A DNA stretch of 64,000 nt from Micrasema longulum (GCA_022494885.1 JAGVSM010000856.1:44166-108165), one strand, 5' to 3'. Positions 1 through 10,582 are shown, counted from the first letter of the stretch. Notes: generated by a model not told the origin, from the sequence alone. Made by a program: numbers and translations.

Positions 1-141
1 GTACTTTAATGGGGATGAAAAGCTTTTATATATAAACTTTATAAAAGTACATTTATACGCATTTAAGGATGTGGGATGTGGGATCAGTTAATGAGTTTGG
101 AAGGCGACAGGAAGAGAAACCTGGAAAAATAGGGAGATAAG

Positions 142-330
142 GGTTTATTTATTTAAACATTTTAAATACATATGCATAAGGACGGGCATATTGCCTTAAG
201 GCAATTTCTTCCTACCTACCCAATCCGTTCAATTTGAGAAAATCAGTGGTATATGAACATATTGTTAATATATTATAATATTTTCATAATAAAACCAAAT
301 ATATATTTTTTAAGATTTAAAAATTGAGGG
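142..330 (-). mobile_element. LINE 3' end (CR1/L2-like), hairpin tail
   Basis: On the minus strand this is the 3' terminal part of a non-LTR retrotransposon. It carries the hairpin TTGCCTTAAGGCAA (about 190-204) preceded by a purine stretch, and then an A-rich tail with AAAT units (142-155). The same sequence through the hairpin's first arm recurs at 32752-32800, where it follows a recognisable RT C-terminus, and a relative lies at 12310-12360. Short 3' hairpins of this kind are usual in arthropod CR1/L2-like LINEs. No coding sequence is left in this copy. Confidence 0.6.
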
Positions 331-354
331 TTCTAAGGATGTTATATTTATTAG

Positions 355-565
355 TTTATTAAATGCACCCAATACATAATTTTATCATAGCACAATTATA
401 TTTTTTTTTTATGTACCGACTTGTTAAAATATTTCGTGATAAGTCGGCACTCTTATATATGTAAATCAAAAACCCTTTTAAACATATTGAACAATATACA
501 AAATAATCAAAACACTACACAAAATAATAATAAAAAATATAAAAAATTAACATTTTAAAACAGGC
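355..565 (+). repeat. Dispersed repeat with 38-bp hairpin (copy 1)
   Basis: This copy shares long similarity with 16985-17107 plus 17555-17640, and with 29890-30115 on the opposite strand. All share an A-rich lead-in, a hairpin (here 413-450, arms GTACCGACTT and AAGTCGGCAC, slightly decayed) and a downstream stretch rich in CAATATACAAAATAAT. The arms are better kept in the other copies (GTCCCGACTT / AAGTCGGGAC). It is non-coding and its class is unknown; a LINE or SINE 3' region is possible. Confidence 0.65.
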
Positions 566-569
566 TTTA

Positions 570-1215
570 CGAACCTTACTTTCAATGTAACAAAAATGAC
601 AAAGACACGCTGCAATTTGAGTACTAACGCAGTTCCCTATGTACCACTGGGTACAGATAGATAAGTGATGGCAATGATTTTCCTTATTTAGCGAATAATA
701 TGTACGATTTAAAAAAAAAATTCAAAAATTACGTTCTATGGAAGCAAAAACGAATTTCTAAATATGGAAACGATTTTCTTGAATACATTTTTGCCACTTC
801 AAATTCATTCTTATAGATTCGTTCTAATTCTTTGAATTAAGAGAATAATACAGACAGAAGTTCCTAACACTATTGCTAATGAATTGCGACCATTTCGCTG
901 TTTCGTTTGACACTGTTTTAAGAAGATTAGTGATGCTCGGATCCGGTTATAATAAAATAATAAAAAATATCCATTACCGGAAATGATAAGATAACTTATT
1001 GCAAAACAACAATTTAAAGCTTAATATTCAGTTGAAAAATCTAAGATTTATTTTTCTTTTGTTCAAACATATTTTTTGCAAAGGCCGTTTTTATTAAGCC
1101 TATATTTTTGCAGTGTGTTCTAATTTAAAATATGGCAATATATTTTTATTTAATTTATTTGGGATATCAACAGTAACCAAATATACATGCACAAACGAAA
1201 AAACAAAATCACCTT
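570..1215. other. AT-rich stretch, no feature recognised
   Basis: I see no open frame of note, no tRNA-like sequence and no repeat shared with the rest of the window. Confidence 0.5.
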
Positions 1216-1560
1216 TCGGTGAATATATGTTATTCTCCTTGCGGTGCCTTACCAGATCCCCCGACGTTGGCGATCACTACAGCGAAAGCATCTCGGTCCT
1301 GCGCTACTCCCGAGTTCAGGGCAACTGCCTCTTGGATGTACTCGCCACTGTGATTCCTGGGAAAAGATGATCAGAGTGGTTTCCCGCTGCCTTCTCTGTT
1401 GGTTTTTCTTTCGGAGTTACCTTCCCTTAGCTGGTTGGTTCTGGTTTGGAGGCGCCAGAAACTCGCCTTTCATCCTCTCGTTATCTGCTGTGATCACACC
1501 GTTATGAGTGGGATCCCATTGCCCGGAGTTCGCGACGTGAATGCTAACGAGTTGGTCTAT
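1216..1560. other. GC-richer island, likely old transposon 5' piece
   Basis: Base composition changes sharply to near 50% GC inside AT-rich flanks. Overlapping short plus-strand frames exist (85, 87 and 65 codons), but they overlap each other and look like no known protein. On the minus strand the text resembles the leader of a non-LTR element (purine-rich, with CAGCGGGAAACC). It could also be an old exon or processed sequence. I do not call a gene. Confidence 0.3.
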
Positions 1561-2640
1561 TCAGCAGTGTTTCTGTTTGAAAAAAATATTTTATAGAAAC
1601 TATTTTTTTAATTTAGACTATAAAACAAATAAATGTACTTTAACAAAAAAAAAAATACAACATTTTTCAACGGGTTATGCCTTTAAAAAAAAAAAAAAAC
1701 AAAATACTTTTGTATAAAAAAAGTATAACCCAAAAAATATTTATTATTAAGAAATTTCAATGACAAATACAGAAAAAAAGACTAAGTAAACATTTAAACC
1801 CATTAATTTAACATACAAGACAAACGAAGAAGAAAAAAAAAGTCTTTGGGTGAATATTTCTAGGTCTGTACTGTTCTACAATGCCAAATAGAAAATAACA
1901 CGTTAAAAAAATAATCACTATTGAAATCGGTTGCTAAGTTTTTGGAAAATCTCATAAAGTATCAAAAAGTTCAAAATAATAGAAAAAATCTGAAAATTTA
2001 TAATTCTTAAAGAACCCAAAAGTCCCAAAATTGCGAAAAATATAATTCTACTATCAATATATTATTTGGTTTAACCGAATGTGTCGTCATATTTTATGTA
2101 GCTTGTAATTATTAGTAGATTCATAATTAACGCAGCCTGTTATGATCGATTCGATTATTTTCTCCCATTTGTTATGCGCATCACTATTTAACACTATTTC
2201 AATTTTACTTTTATTTTATTATATTCATTCAGTCCGTTTTTTGGCGTGGCGCTGTTTTCAATTTCGAACGCCTCGCACTGTTTGAATTTTTAAACTCAGA
2301 ACGGAAGCCGATTTACGTTACGGAGTTACGGATAGGTGGCGCTAAACGACGGTTGGTCATAAATACGTAATTAATTCACTTGGTGATTTTTATGAAAAAC
2401 CTCAGCGACGAAAAAATATCAATTGATTTGTACCAACCGAAAAACCGGTTTGATTCGTAAATAATGTATTTATTTTTCTTCATTAAAAATGTATTTATTT
2501 TTAAAAACATAAATATTTATTTATTGATAATGGAAATCGTACATTTTATTCAACACAATCAAAAATCATATGTCAAAATTAAACAAACAGAAAAAATTCT
2601 CAACCGTATGATATGTGTGTGGGTTTACCTTCTTTTTAAA
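1561..2640. other. AT-rich non-coding stretch
   Basis: It contains several A homopolymers (for example 1646-1658 and 1686-1699) and a somewhat GC-richer patch at 2220-2360. I found no supported gene or repeat family here. Confidence 0.5.
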
Positions 2641-2659
2641 TTATATTTATTAAAGGCTA

Positions 2660-3243
2660 CTAGAAGAATTCAATAGATGAGACAATCGGTGGTAATGCAT
2701 TGAAGATGTTAGGATTTGTTCTGCGTACTGCCAGGGTTTTCGAAAATACCCGCGTACTGAGAACTATTTACAACTCCTTGGTGCGAAGTAGACTCGAGAG
2801 TGGCTCGATGATTTGGGGGCCACGTGAACTGAAGTACTCTCTTATGATAGAGAAAATCCAAAATAAGTTTCTGAGATATCTCTACACGAGAGAGTGCGGG
2901 TATTATCATTGGCTCTACCCGACCGAGTTTCTTCAGGGTATGCTTGGCTACAACAGTTTAGAGACTAGAAGGAATGTGTATTTGACTGCACATTTTTATC
3001 GATTGTTGCGCGGTATGATTGATAATTCTGAGATAATGATGAGCTTTGGTTTGTGTGTTCCTGATAATTACCTAAGACAGCGTCAGCGTCATTGATTCAT
3101 ATTCCGATATTCAGGACCAACCTGCCTATGGTTATGCCTGTTGGAAGGGCTACTGCTATGCTGAACAACATCGCTCTAGATTTTGATCTGTTCCATGTAT
3201 CCCAAGGGGTTTTATGGAGCAGTATTCTCCTACTACTTTGACA
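2660..3243 (+). pseudogene. Non-LTR retrotransposon RT, C-terminal (thumb) remnant
   Basis: The frame reads into a 131-residue segment with the usual post-RT block of Jockey/CR1-type LINEs: LGFVLRTARVF, then NSLVRSRLESGSMIWGP, then MIEKIQNKFLRYL. After a break near 3093 the similarity continues in another frame to about 3243 (RTNLPMVMPVGRATAMLN, then DFDLFHVSQ), which matches the C-terminal tail of the same proteins. The catalytic RT palm is missing, so this is a 5'-truncated, frameshifted copy. The clade is uncertain. Confidence 0.8.
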
Positions 3244-3331
3244 TGAGTCTCTTTCGTGTATTTTTTTCTTTTTTATAATATGTACGTATTATATATATGT
3301 TTGTAATGTTTATGTTATATTTAAAATTAAT

Positions 3332-3562
3332 TAATTGAATAGATACAAAATTAAAAAGAGCTAATATTAAAACGTTTGTAAATAAAAATGAAAATATGTT
3401 CATGTATAGTATACACTATACATTTTTGAAAAGGGTAATTTAAATCTGCTTTTTTGTACATAACAAAAAAAATCAAAATGAATCCTTAAGGAATGCGTTA
3501 AATAGTTTTAGAGCTATGAAAAAAACATTTGTTAGACAAAGCATTATTTTAATAATTCGTTT
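3332..3562 (+). repeat. Dispersed ~230-bp repeat, copy 1 (pair of 28262-28505)
   Basis: This stretch matches the reverse complement of 28262-28505 over about 230 bp, including a central palindrome ATAGTATACACTATAC near 3410-3425. It directly follows an RT remnant, so it may be that LINE's 3' UTR. The minus-strand translation of both copies keeps a phrase like LFNAF.KDSF, hinting at decayed coding sequence. A run of C (3603-3613) lies just downstream. Confidence 0.6.
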
Positions 3563-3704
3563 TTTAACGATCTCTAAAGGCTTAGTACGATTATTACAGG
3601 CTCCCCCCCCCCATCCAATTATTATATTAGTAAGAAAATACTGTACAAGGGCATTATAAACCATTCTGGGAGTGTTTGAATGTACGTAACGTTTTAATAA
3701 TTAA

Positions 3705-4668
3705 GTTAGTTAAATGTCACCATGGTTGTTTAATCTATACATGGACAACTGTATGAAAGAGATAGAATGTATGGGTATTGGAGCAAAAATGGATAATTTT
3801 TTAGTAAGCTGCTTGTTGTATGCTGACGATGCAGTTCTGTTAGCAAGCAGCAAGGCTGATTTGCAGCAAATAGTCTCTAGAATGTATGATGTATGCCTGG
3901 AGAGCGAATTGGCGATGAACGAAAGTAAGTCAAAAGTGATGGTATTTGAAAGGGATAGTGAGGTTACTGACTGCGTAATAAATGTAAACAACGAATGTCT
4001 CGAGCAAGTAGAAGAATTTGTGTACCTAGGAAGCATGTTTTCAAGAGATGGAAGAGTAGAAAAAGATGTTGAAAGAAGAGTGAATGCGGGCAACAAAATG
4101 AACGGAGCACTAAGCACAGTAATTTCTAATAAAAATATGTCAATCGAAGCTAAACTGGCAGTGCACAACGGAGTTTTAGTCCCAACACTTATGTATGGAA
4201 GTGAAACATGGAACTGGCAGAGGAAGGATGAAAGCCGAGTGAACGCGGTTGAAATGCGATCTCTTAGACGAATGTGTGGGAAATCAATGTATGACAGGGT
4301 TACGAATGATGAAATCAGGCGAGAGTGTAAATCTGAGACAAGTATAATTGATAAGATTAAAAAAGGGTCTCTGAGATGGTTTGGTCACGTAGAACGAATG
4401 GACGACGAGAGAATGGTAAAACAAGTATATATGGCAAAAATGAACGGCAACGTTAGACGAGGACGACCAAGGAAGACGTGGCATGATCAGATAAACCAAA
4501 ATCTTAAGTCTGGTCATGTCAAAAGCAGACAGAACCGAAGGGCATGTATGACAAGATGTATGAATGTGGAAGAGGCTAGGATTGTATGCCAGGATAGACG
4601 TGTGTGGCGGTCCATTCTCTCTGCCTACCCCTACGGGGAAATGGCGTGATGGTAGTAGTAGTAGTAGT
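3705..4668 (+). mobile_element. LINE-A, 5'-truncated non-LTR retrotransposon with TAG tail
   Basis: This is the best-preserved member of the commonest LINE in the window. Other copies lie at 5098-5690, 18575-19345, 33425-33670, 49375-49710, 51836-52420 and 62035-62725. The copy starts abruptly inside RT motif B (MSPWLFNLYMD) at about 3714 and ends with a (TAG)n microsatellite at 4652-4668. Simple-repeat tails and 5' truncation are the marks of target-primed reverse transcription. Its frame is open to the end, so it is younger than its relatives here. The clade is RTE-like at a guess. Confidence 0.85.
3714..4649 (+). pseudogene. Reverse transcriptase, C-terminal two-thirds (LINE-A)
   Basis: An uninterrupted frame of 311 codons. 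Residues 1-12 are the end of RT motif B (SPWLFNLYMD). LLYADDAVLLASS at about 33-45 contains the catalytic YADD box. VEEFVYLGSMFSRDG at about 97-111 and the NGALSTV region form the palm/thumb edge. The post-RT block carries W-FGHVERMDDERM, GRPRKTWHDQI and a cysteine-bearing ACMTRCMNVEEAR stretch before the end at AYPYGEMA. The endonuclease and N-terminal RT motifs are absent, so the piece cannot encode an active element. The first ATG lies at the truncation point and is probably not a real start. Confidence 0.88.
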
Positions 4669-4669
4669 T

Positions 4670-5095
4670 AGTTCAAGATGTTCGTTTTAGTAAGTTTGCA
4701 AAGCACAAACAAAGATTAAGAATACCACCTTAGAGATTATTTATTTATTTATATACTCATGTTTTAAAAAAATATATATTTCATAAAAATAACTAACGCC
4801 TTTTAATTTTGTCGGTTAGTCGGAAAAAATAATTGTTAGAATAGGGAAATATCACATACTACTAATACCGATAAAAATATATGAAATGGATTTAGCTAAA
4901 TTAATTGTATTTTCAATATCAATATGGAGAAATGTTTTCATGCTTAATTTTGGCCTTGGTTGTTGTGACGTCAAGATTCGTGATAATGTTCTAATCACAT
5001 TTCAATGGCCAGGATCAAATAAACATGAATCGTTACGTATTAGGGGCGTGGCCAATGGAATGGCCGTTTTCGCGGGAATTCAAAATTACAACAAA
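4670..5095. other. Non-coding gap between LINE-A copies
   Basis: It holds an ATTTATTT-rich stretch near 4740-4750. A 94-codon plus-strand frame starts at 4886 but runs into the antisense strand of the next LINE-A copy and looks like no known protein. Nothing else is supported. Confidence 0.4.
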
Positions 5096-5097
5096 AA

Positions 5098-5690
5098 CAA
5101 ACCATCACACCATTTCCCCGTAGGGGTAGGTAGAGAGGACAGAACGTCATATCACTCTGTTTTTGCATAAAGACCTCGCTTCCTCTACATCCATACATCT
5201 TCTCATGCACGCACGCTGATTATTCCTACTTTTGTCCTACTCATGTCCATATAAGTAATTGATTGACTTGATCGTGCTATGTCTTTCTCGGTCTTCCTCG
5301 TTTTCTGCATCCATCAACATTCACATCGTAGATCCTTTTAGCCGTTCTTTCGCTGTCCATTCGCTCTACATGTCCAAACCCACGCAGCACCACTTCTGTC
5401 GATAATGCAAGTCTCAGCCTTACATAGTTCACGGATCTCGACATTTATGGCACCTATCATAATATGTATAGTACGAGTATATTAATATATCATGCTCGAT
5501 TTTTTCATATTTTTATTTTTAAGCACTCTTTTAACCACTTATATGTAAATGGCAGAAATGCCGTAAATAAATAAATAAATAAATACAACGTTTTACCACA
5601 CATTTGCCCAAGAGATCGCATTTCGACAGCATTTAACCTAATTTCATCGTTATTTTTCAGATTCCATACTCTGCTCCCATTCAAAATTAC
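5098..5690 (-). mobile_element. LINE-A copy, decayed and interrupted
   Basis: Read on the minus strand this is the 3' part of LINE-A. The conserved end of the protein (YPYGE) lies at about 5115-5130, followed upstream by the RRACM-like, HVERMDSE-like and MRSLR-like blocks. The copy is broken at 5462-5586 by a different sequence that ends in (AAAT)n. Several frameshifts and stops are present. Confidence 0.75.
5462..5586 (+). mobile_element. Short LINE 3' end inserted into LINE-A
   Basis: About 120 bp separate two halves of the LINE-A copy. They end with the small hairpin GGCAGAAATGCC followed by an (AAAT)n tail, the 3' architecture seen in other LINE ends of this window (17130, 30660, 39665, 44070). 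It is most simply a strongly 5'-truncated LINE insertion. Target duplications could not be fixed by eye. Confidence 0.55.
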
Positions 5691-6480
5691 AAATTTAAAA
5701 ATATTTTTTTATGCTACTTATAATTAACAAATATTTTTTTACTGGACAGTTTTTATAGGCCTTTATTACTTTTAAAATGTTTAAAAAACGGGATATTTCC
5801 CTATTAGAGAAATAATTGTTATATTTCCATATCAAGATGAGAAACAAACTTACGCTAGTGGATAGTGGATAGTGAGTCGCCGTACAACGGAGATTTCAAC
5901 AATTTCAATTTGGTTAACCATTATTATGGATATTAAGTTGGTTCAATGCTATAATTTCACGTCTCTGTAACTAAGCCTACCTTTATCACTGCATCAGATC
6001 ATAATTGCATGCCGCACCTCGCCATTGTACTGGAACATCCACCTACCCCTTTTAGTTTTCTTCCGCTCCGTAGTCATCTCACATTTATTTGTTTATATAT
6101 AGGATGTTTTTTAGTGAAATCATTTTCTTCTTTTCCAACATTTTTTTCATCTTCTGCAATTTTGTAATGTTCTTAATCATCTCGTCATCTTAGTGAGGAT
6201 TTTCCAGCCCAACCCGGAATTAAAAAAAATGTTTTCGTGTACACGTGTGTTCACGCCAGCTGGTGCAGGGTTCTCGCTTCGACGGTCTCGCCACTCTCGG
6301 GTGACATGTGAACAAGGAAAAAGACACACAGTTTCTTCAAAATACTATTTATTATCTAAATTCCGCAATGTAACATAAATTACAATTGAAAATAGTCTGA
6401 AAAAGTTTAGCCGGTACATATTCATTAAACGCACAAATCAGCTCAAATAAAACCACAGGGTAATCACACCCTCATACTCG
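5691..6480. other. No gene recognised
   Basis: A mixed AT-rich stretch with a slightly GC-richer part at 6225-6310. I see no repeat family or coding signal. Confidence 0.4.
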
Positions 6481-6487
6481 TAAATCG

Positions 6488-6735
6488 TTACACTCGAGGA
6501 TGTGTACAAGCCTCACCTGTCACTTAGGACCTTCCGTCATCGTCTCTAGAAGCTCACTAGTCAATGTCACAGAAATAACAATTATTGCAACTGTTCTAAA
6601 AGATAACTGCAGTTTCTTTAAATGATTACGTAAGTAAACACATTTACCTAATACACATAACACTCGAGGATGTGTACACTCCTCGCCTGCTACGGTCTGA
6701 CTTTCCGTCAGCAACTCTACAAGCGCTCTTGCAGA
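6488..6735. repeat. Diverged direct duplication, ~172-bp period
   Basis: The block ACACTCGAGGATGTGTACA occurs at 6489-6507 and again at 6661-6679. Each is followed by similar text (CCTC.CCTG, then CTTCCGTCA, then a CTCTA.AAGC-like run). This is a two-copy tandem duplication with diverged units. No protein function is apparent. Confidence 0.6.
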
Positions 6736-6936
6736 CTCCAAGAAGAAGACTAAAGCTTGTTCCTCTCTCACAAGCTTTCCAAAACCTATTTCGATTACAT
6801 TATACAAAAAATACTGATATTTTAGTGCCAAACAAAATAAATCTAAGACCATTTTAAACAATTACAAGATTTCTCTTCTTCAATAAATTAAATTATATTA
6901 TGTGACATCTTAGGACAAAAAACAATTAACTAAACT

Positions 6937-6999
6937 AGGATCTTAACACTTAAGTATAGGATCTTAACACTTAAGTATAGGATCTTAACACTTAAGAAT
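6937..6999. repeat. Tandem repeat, 3 x 21 bp
   Basis: Three head-to-tail units beginning AGGATCTTAACACTTAAG start at 6937, 6958 and 6979. Only the end of the third unit differs. Near-identity suggests a recent slippage event. Confidence 0.9.
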
Positions 7000-8270
7000 G
7001 TCCGGTTCTTTGAAATATTATATTTTAAAAAATGCAAGGGTACAAAGTATACACAGAAAAATAAGTATCTCTACTTCAGTAGATAACATTTAAAAGGGCA
7101 TAAAACAATAATTCACGATATACGACACTTTTGAAATGAACATGTTGCAAAGCAGAACAATAAAATCCGAAATTGTTAGTCGGTAAACAAAATTAACCAA
7201 AAAAGCGTTCTTTGTAAAGTATTATTTTAACCCGCCAAATCTTTGGAACGAAGTTGTTAGTAATTTAAATGCGTTCTTTACAAAATGTATTATTTAATAA
7301 ACGAAATATTGATCAATTTAGTTTTGGCCCCAACAACGTTAATATTTAAAAATTTTGGAGTAGGATGAAATATCTCAAAAACGCACGCAAAAATAAATAA
7401 AAATGTTAAAAATAGCATTCATTTTAAAATCGTAAATAATGACGTCACTCCTTATATCTACGTGTAGTATTTCCGGTTTCCGCTTTAAAGCCCCCTAAGA
7501 AAGAAAAAAAGTAAAATTTGTATAATTTGACATTTCAACCAGAGATTATGTCAACTTTCTAGGTTTTTCTAAATCGAAATGTTCGTAAAAACAACCATAA
7601 CATAGATATGAGCAAATTACGATCAACTAAATGAAGTAATCAAAGCAGTATTCCATAGATTCTTGTCAGTTTTGTTATTGGCTGGAGAAATACAACTTAC
7701 CGCGGTCAGTGAAAGTAAGAACGCCAACCGTTTCATGACGTCACAACTGAAAAGTGACACCATAGTTATACACCATAGTTATACAAACTTTACTTTCCAA
7801 ACCCCAGGTAATAACGTCCATTCGAAGATTACAAAAAATATAGTAATATACAATATGTAATATCAAGTCTTGTACCGTATGTAGACTAGTGTGACATCAC
7901 AGCCACACAAGTGTTCAGTCAGTTCAAAACATTATAAAAAGATATGTTAACTTTTAATTTGATGAAATTTAAAATAAAACTTTTTCAAGGACGTATTTTT
8001 TAATGATTTTATGTAATACATTTCGGGGCTTGACATTTCTTTTGAATACTCGTTGTACAATTTTAAACTGTTGTACCTGCGACAATGAGTTTTGAGACTG
8101 TTTTTCTCTTCATTGGTAATCTGATCTTTTTTATCTTTAGTTTCGTATATGTAGGATTGCTAGTTGAATTTTATTATATTTGATTTAACCCTTTATGTAT
8201 GATACAAAAAGCTTAATGCTTCATGTATTGAATGATGTAATAACTTATATTTACATAAGAAGTTTCAACA
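7000..8270. other. No gene recognised
   Basis: AT-rich sequence. At about 7762-7790 the phrase ACCATAGTTATAC is repeated in tandem. A 65-codon plus-strand frame at 7663 has no recognisable domain. I see nothing else supported. Confidence 0.4.
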
Positions 8271-8274
8271 TTAA

Positions 8275-9078
8275 AAAAATGTTTTCAGGCGTTGCCTTGT
8301 AGGTGAAATAATTCAGTCAGATGAATCTCTTCACAACTAAATTATTATGAAAATAAAACTTTGTTATGTGTGTTACACAATTTTTATTATTTTACTCAAA
8401 CACTACTACAGTTACATAGAATTTAAACTTAGTTAAGCGATGTCTTCTCACATATTAAATCTTAGACTTAATTATTGTAACTTCCACTTATATGTTAAAT
8501 TTGAAGAAATAAATTCTACTTAACGTCCTTTCCCTCATTGATTATGTTTTTTATATCTGTACTTTAAATAACTATCCATTTATGTGCTAAAACCTTAGAT
8601 AAGTGGAAAAAACCCCCTGCTCTAAGTTTCACTGATTAATTGATTTATTTTTGTTTAAATTCTATGACATTGTGAACAATATTCTGGGTTTACTATTTTA
8701 GTTTTATATCACCCGGTTATGGGAGGAGTGTTCTCCCGAAACTGTTGTAGTGTTCTTGTAAAAGAATAAAAATTGTGTAACACTAACAACAAAGTTATAT
8801 TTTCATAATAATTTATAATAAAGTGTTACGAAGTGAATGCCGGTTCAATTAACTCTTCACAACTTTATAGGTTTCAGCTCTTTAACTTCACTTAAACCAA
8901 CAAATGGAAGAATTGAAGTAATATCGATGTTCAAACATGGGCAAAATGGTGAATGTTGCATGGTTGTAAATCGGCGCTTAAACCAGCCAATGACAGGTCA
9001 TAAGCCCTGTAAATGCCTAGACTTTCAAATTCCCTTCTTGAAGGTATTTTCCATCCCAGTTGTAATTTGTTAAATCAA
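8275..9078 (-). repeat. 386-bp family unit, interrupted by an inverted-repeat element
   Basis: Minus-strand copy of the window's commonest non-coding repeat. The 8275-8338 part carries the GGCGTTGCCT..AGGTGAAATAATTC block. The 8853-9078 part carries the CAGCTCTTTAACTTCAC, AATGGTGAATGTT and CCAGCCAATGACAGGTCATA blocks. The two halves are separated by 514 bp and flanked by a 12-bp direct repeat, so an insertion split an older unit. Confidence 0.8.
8339..8852. mobile_element. Inserted element with long inverted repeats, 12-bp flanking repeat
   Basis: Both borders carry CTCTTCACAACT (8327-8338 and 8853-8864). Just inside the left border, about 75 bp (8340-8415, with TATGAAAATAAAACTTTGTT and ACACAATTTTTATT) recur inverted at about 8740-8818. 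The right inverted repeat stops about 35 bp short of the border. The element has no coding capacity, so it is MITE-like. A duplication of 9-12 bp would fit a Mutator-like element, but that class is inference. Confidence 0.65.
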
Positions 9079-9121
9079 ACTTCATATTATATTTGTTCTG
9101 AAAATAAATCGATTCACCTTA

Positions 9122-9364
9122 AGCTAGGGTTTCCTAGGACAGCGGTGCCCGTATTTTAACGGCCGTAGTGAACGGTGATGCAGTGGACAGCCGTCGTAAC
9201 GGTGACTAGAGTGTGGTTTTCTAGGAAAACGGTGTTATCAACACCATTTAACACCGTTTTCCTAGGAAGCCACTCTCTAGTCGACGTTACGACGGCTGTC
9301 TACTGCATCACCGTTCACTACGGCCGTTAAAATACGGGCACCGCTGTCCTAGGAAACCCTAGCT
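9122..9364. mobile_element. 243-bp near-perfect palindromic MITE (Harbinger-like TTA target)
   Basis: The whole element is one inverted repeat. Its arms start AGCTAGGGTTTCCTAGGACA and run about 115 bp each to a short loop near 9240-9252. The immediate flanks are TTA (9119-9121) and TTA (9365-9367), the 3-bp target of PIF/Harbinger transposons. The arms are much richer in G+C than the surroundings and nearly mismatch-free, so the copy is young or kept in register by gene conversion. It encodes no protein. Transcription would give a single long hairpin. Confidence 0.88.
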
Positions 9365-9796
9365 TTAGAGAGTTTCTTAAAATAAAATGAAAAATAAAAT
9401 ATTTCACTCAACAGTTTGTTCTAAAGTGACTATATGAATGATTTCTCAAATTTTGAGATTCGTTTGATAACTATTTGGAGTGTGCCATCTCAAGTTCGTA
9501 AATTAACATGTCTGAGTTGTAGAGGTAGGTTCATTATGCATTCCTACTGCGTGTTCCTCGGGACAGTAATTCCGTAAGTCGCGCGATGTGACTGTATTGT
9601 ACTGGATGTGCCCAGGATGCGGAATCGCGGATCCAGAATATTAAACAACTCGAAAATATTTCCAATTTTGTACCACATATACACAGTATAGGAAAATATT
9701 AAATAATATTATGTTAATCACGACAGCGATGGAAAACATTTATGAGAAAGTGTGTCATTATCTGGTTTAAGTAGACACATTACACATTATACATTG

Positions 9797-9882
9797 TGCT
9801 ACATTCACAATTCTGCCTTTGTTGCAACATCCATATTTCTTCGGTTCTTCCACCTGTTAATTCTGAAACTTCACAAGATCAC
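9797..9882 (+). repeat. Fragment of 386-bp family
   Basis: A short plus-strand piece of the family (ACATTCACAATTCTGCC, then CATATTTCTTC and TTCTTCCACCTGTT). It ends just before the inverted-repeat element that starts at 9901. Confidence 0.6.
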
Positions 9883-9900
9883 TTAGTATCTGCATTATGG

Positions 9901-10440
9901 TCCTTAAAATATAGCTTGATTAAAATGACAGCTGCCAAACTAATGTGACTAGTGACGGGAAAGTACTGATCTCTGACCATGTACCGATCAAATCGATTTT
10001 AAATATTTTTAAAATGCAACCATGAAACTCTGTTTCCGAAAATTGATTTAAAAACGCAAAAACAAGCCTATTATAGTGTGTTTAAGACAATAATTCACCA
10101 AAAAATAAGATATGTATACTTTTTTTCATGAATAACATCAAATGAATTATTTTTTTATTCGATCGATTTATATTGACCAATTTGTCCCATCTCTAACATT
10201 TTTGCAAAATGATGTAACCTTGTAAAAACGTCGATAATAATTAGGTTTATTTTAGTTTTAAAGCTGATTTAATATAATTATGTTGATTTATATATCAAAC
10301 ATTGTATTTAAAAAAAAATAACATGCCAGATACCAATGATTTTTTATGTGTCAATATAAATCACTCCTTAGACGTTACTACAAAGTTATGTCGTCACTTT
10401 TGCTGACAACTATCATTCTAATCAAGCTATATTTTAAGGA
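9901..10440. mobile_element. 540-bp MITE with ~30-bp terminal inverted repeats
   Basis: The left end TCCTTAAAATATAGCTTGAT returns inverted at the right end (10411-10440). Similarity extends about 30-40 bp with a few changes. There is no coding capacity. Both termini contain TTAA two bases in, but a clear target duplication was not found, so the superfamily is open. Confidence 0.82.
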
Positions 10441-10582
10441 ATAGCTACGTGTACGTTTGTAATAGGTACTAAATAAACGGTATTGTCAAACGTTAGGTAA
10501 ATCATTTAAAAACACACGTTCATTTTGTACATTTAAGTTCTTATGAGTTGTAAATAACGCACTATTAGAAAATGGGAATCAA

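Noticed and set aside
3710..4168. 152-codon minus-strand frame
   Set aside because: Antisense of the LINE-A RT frame.
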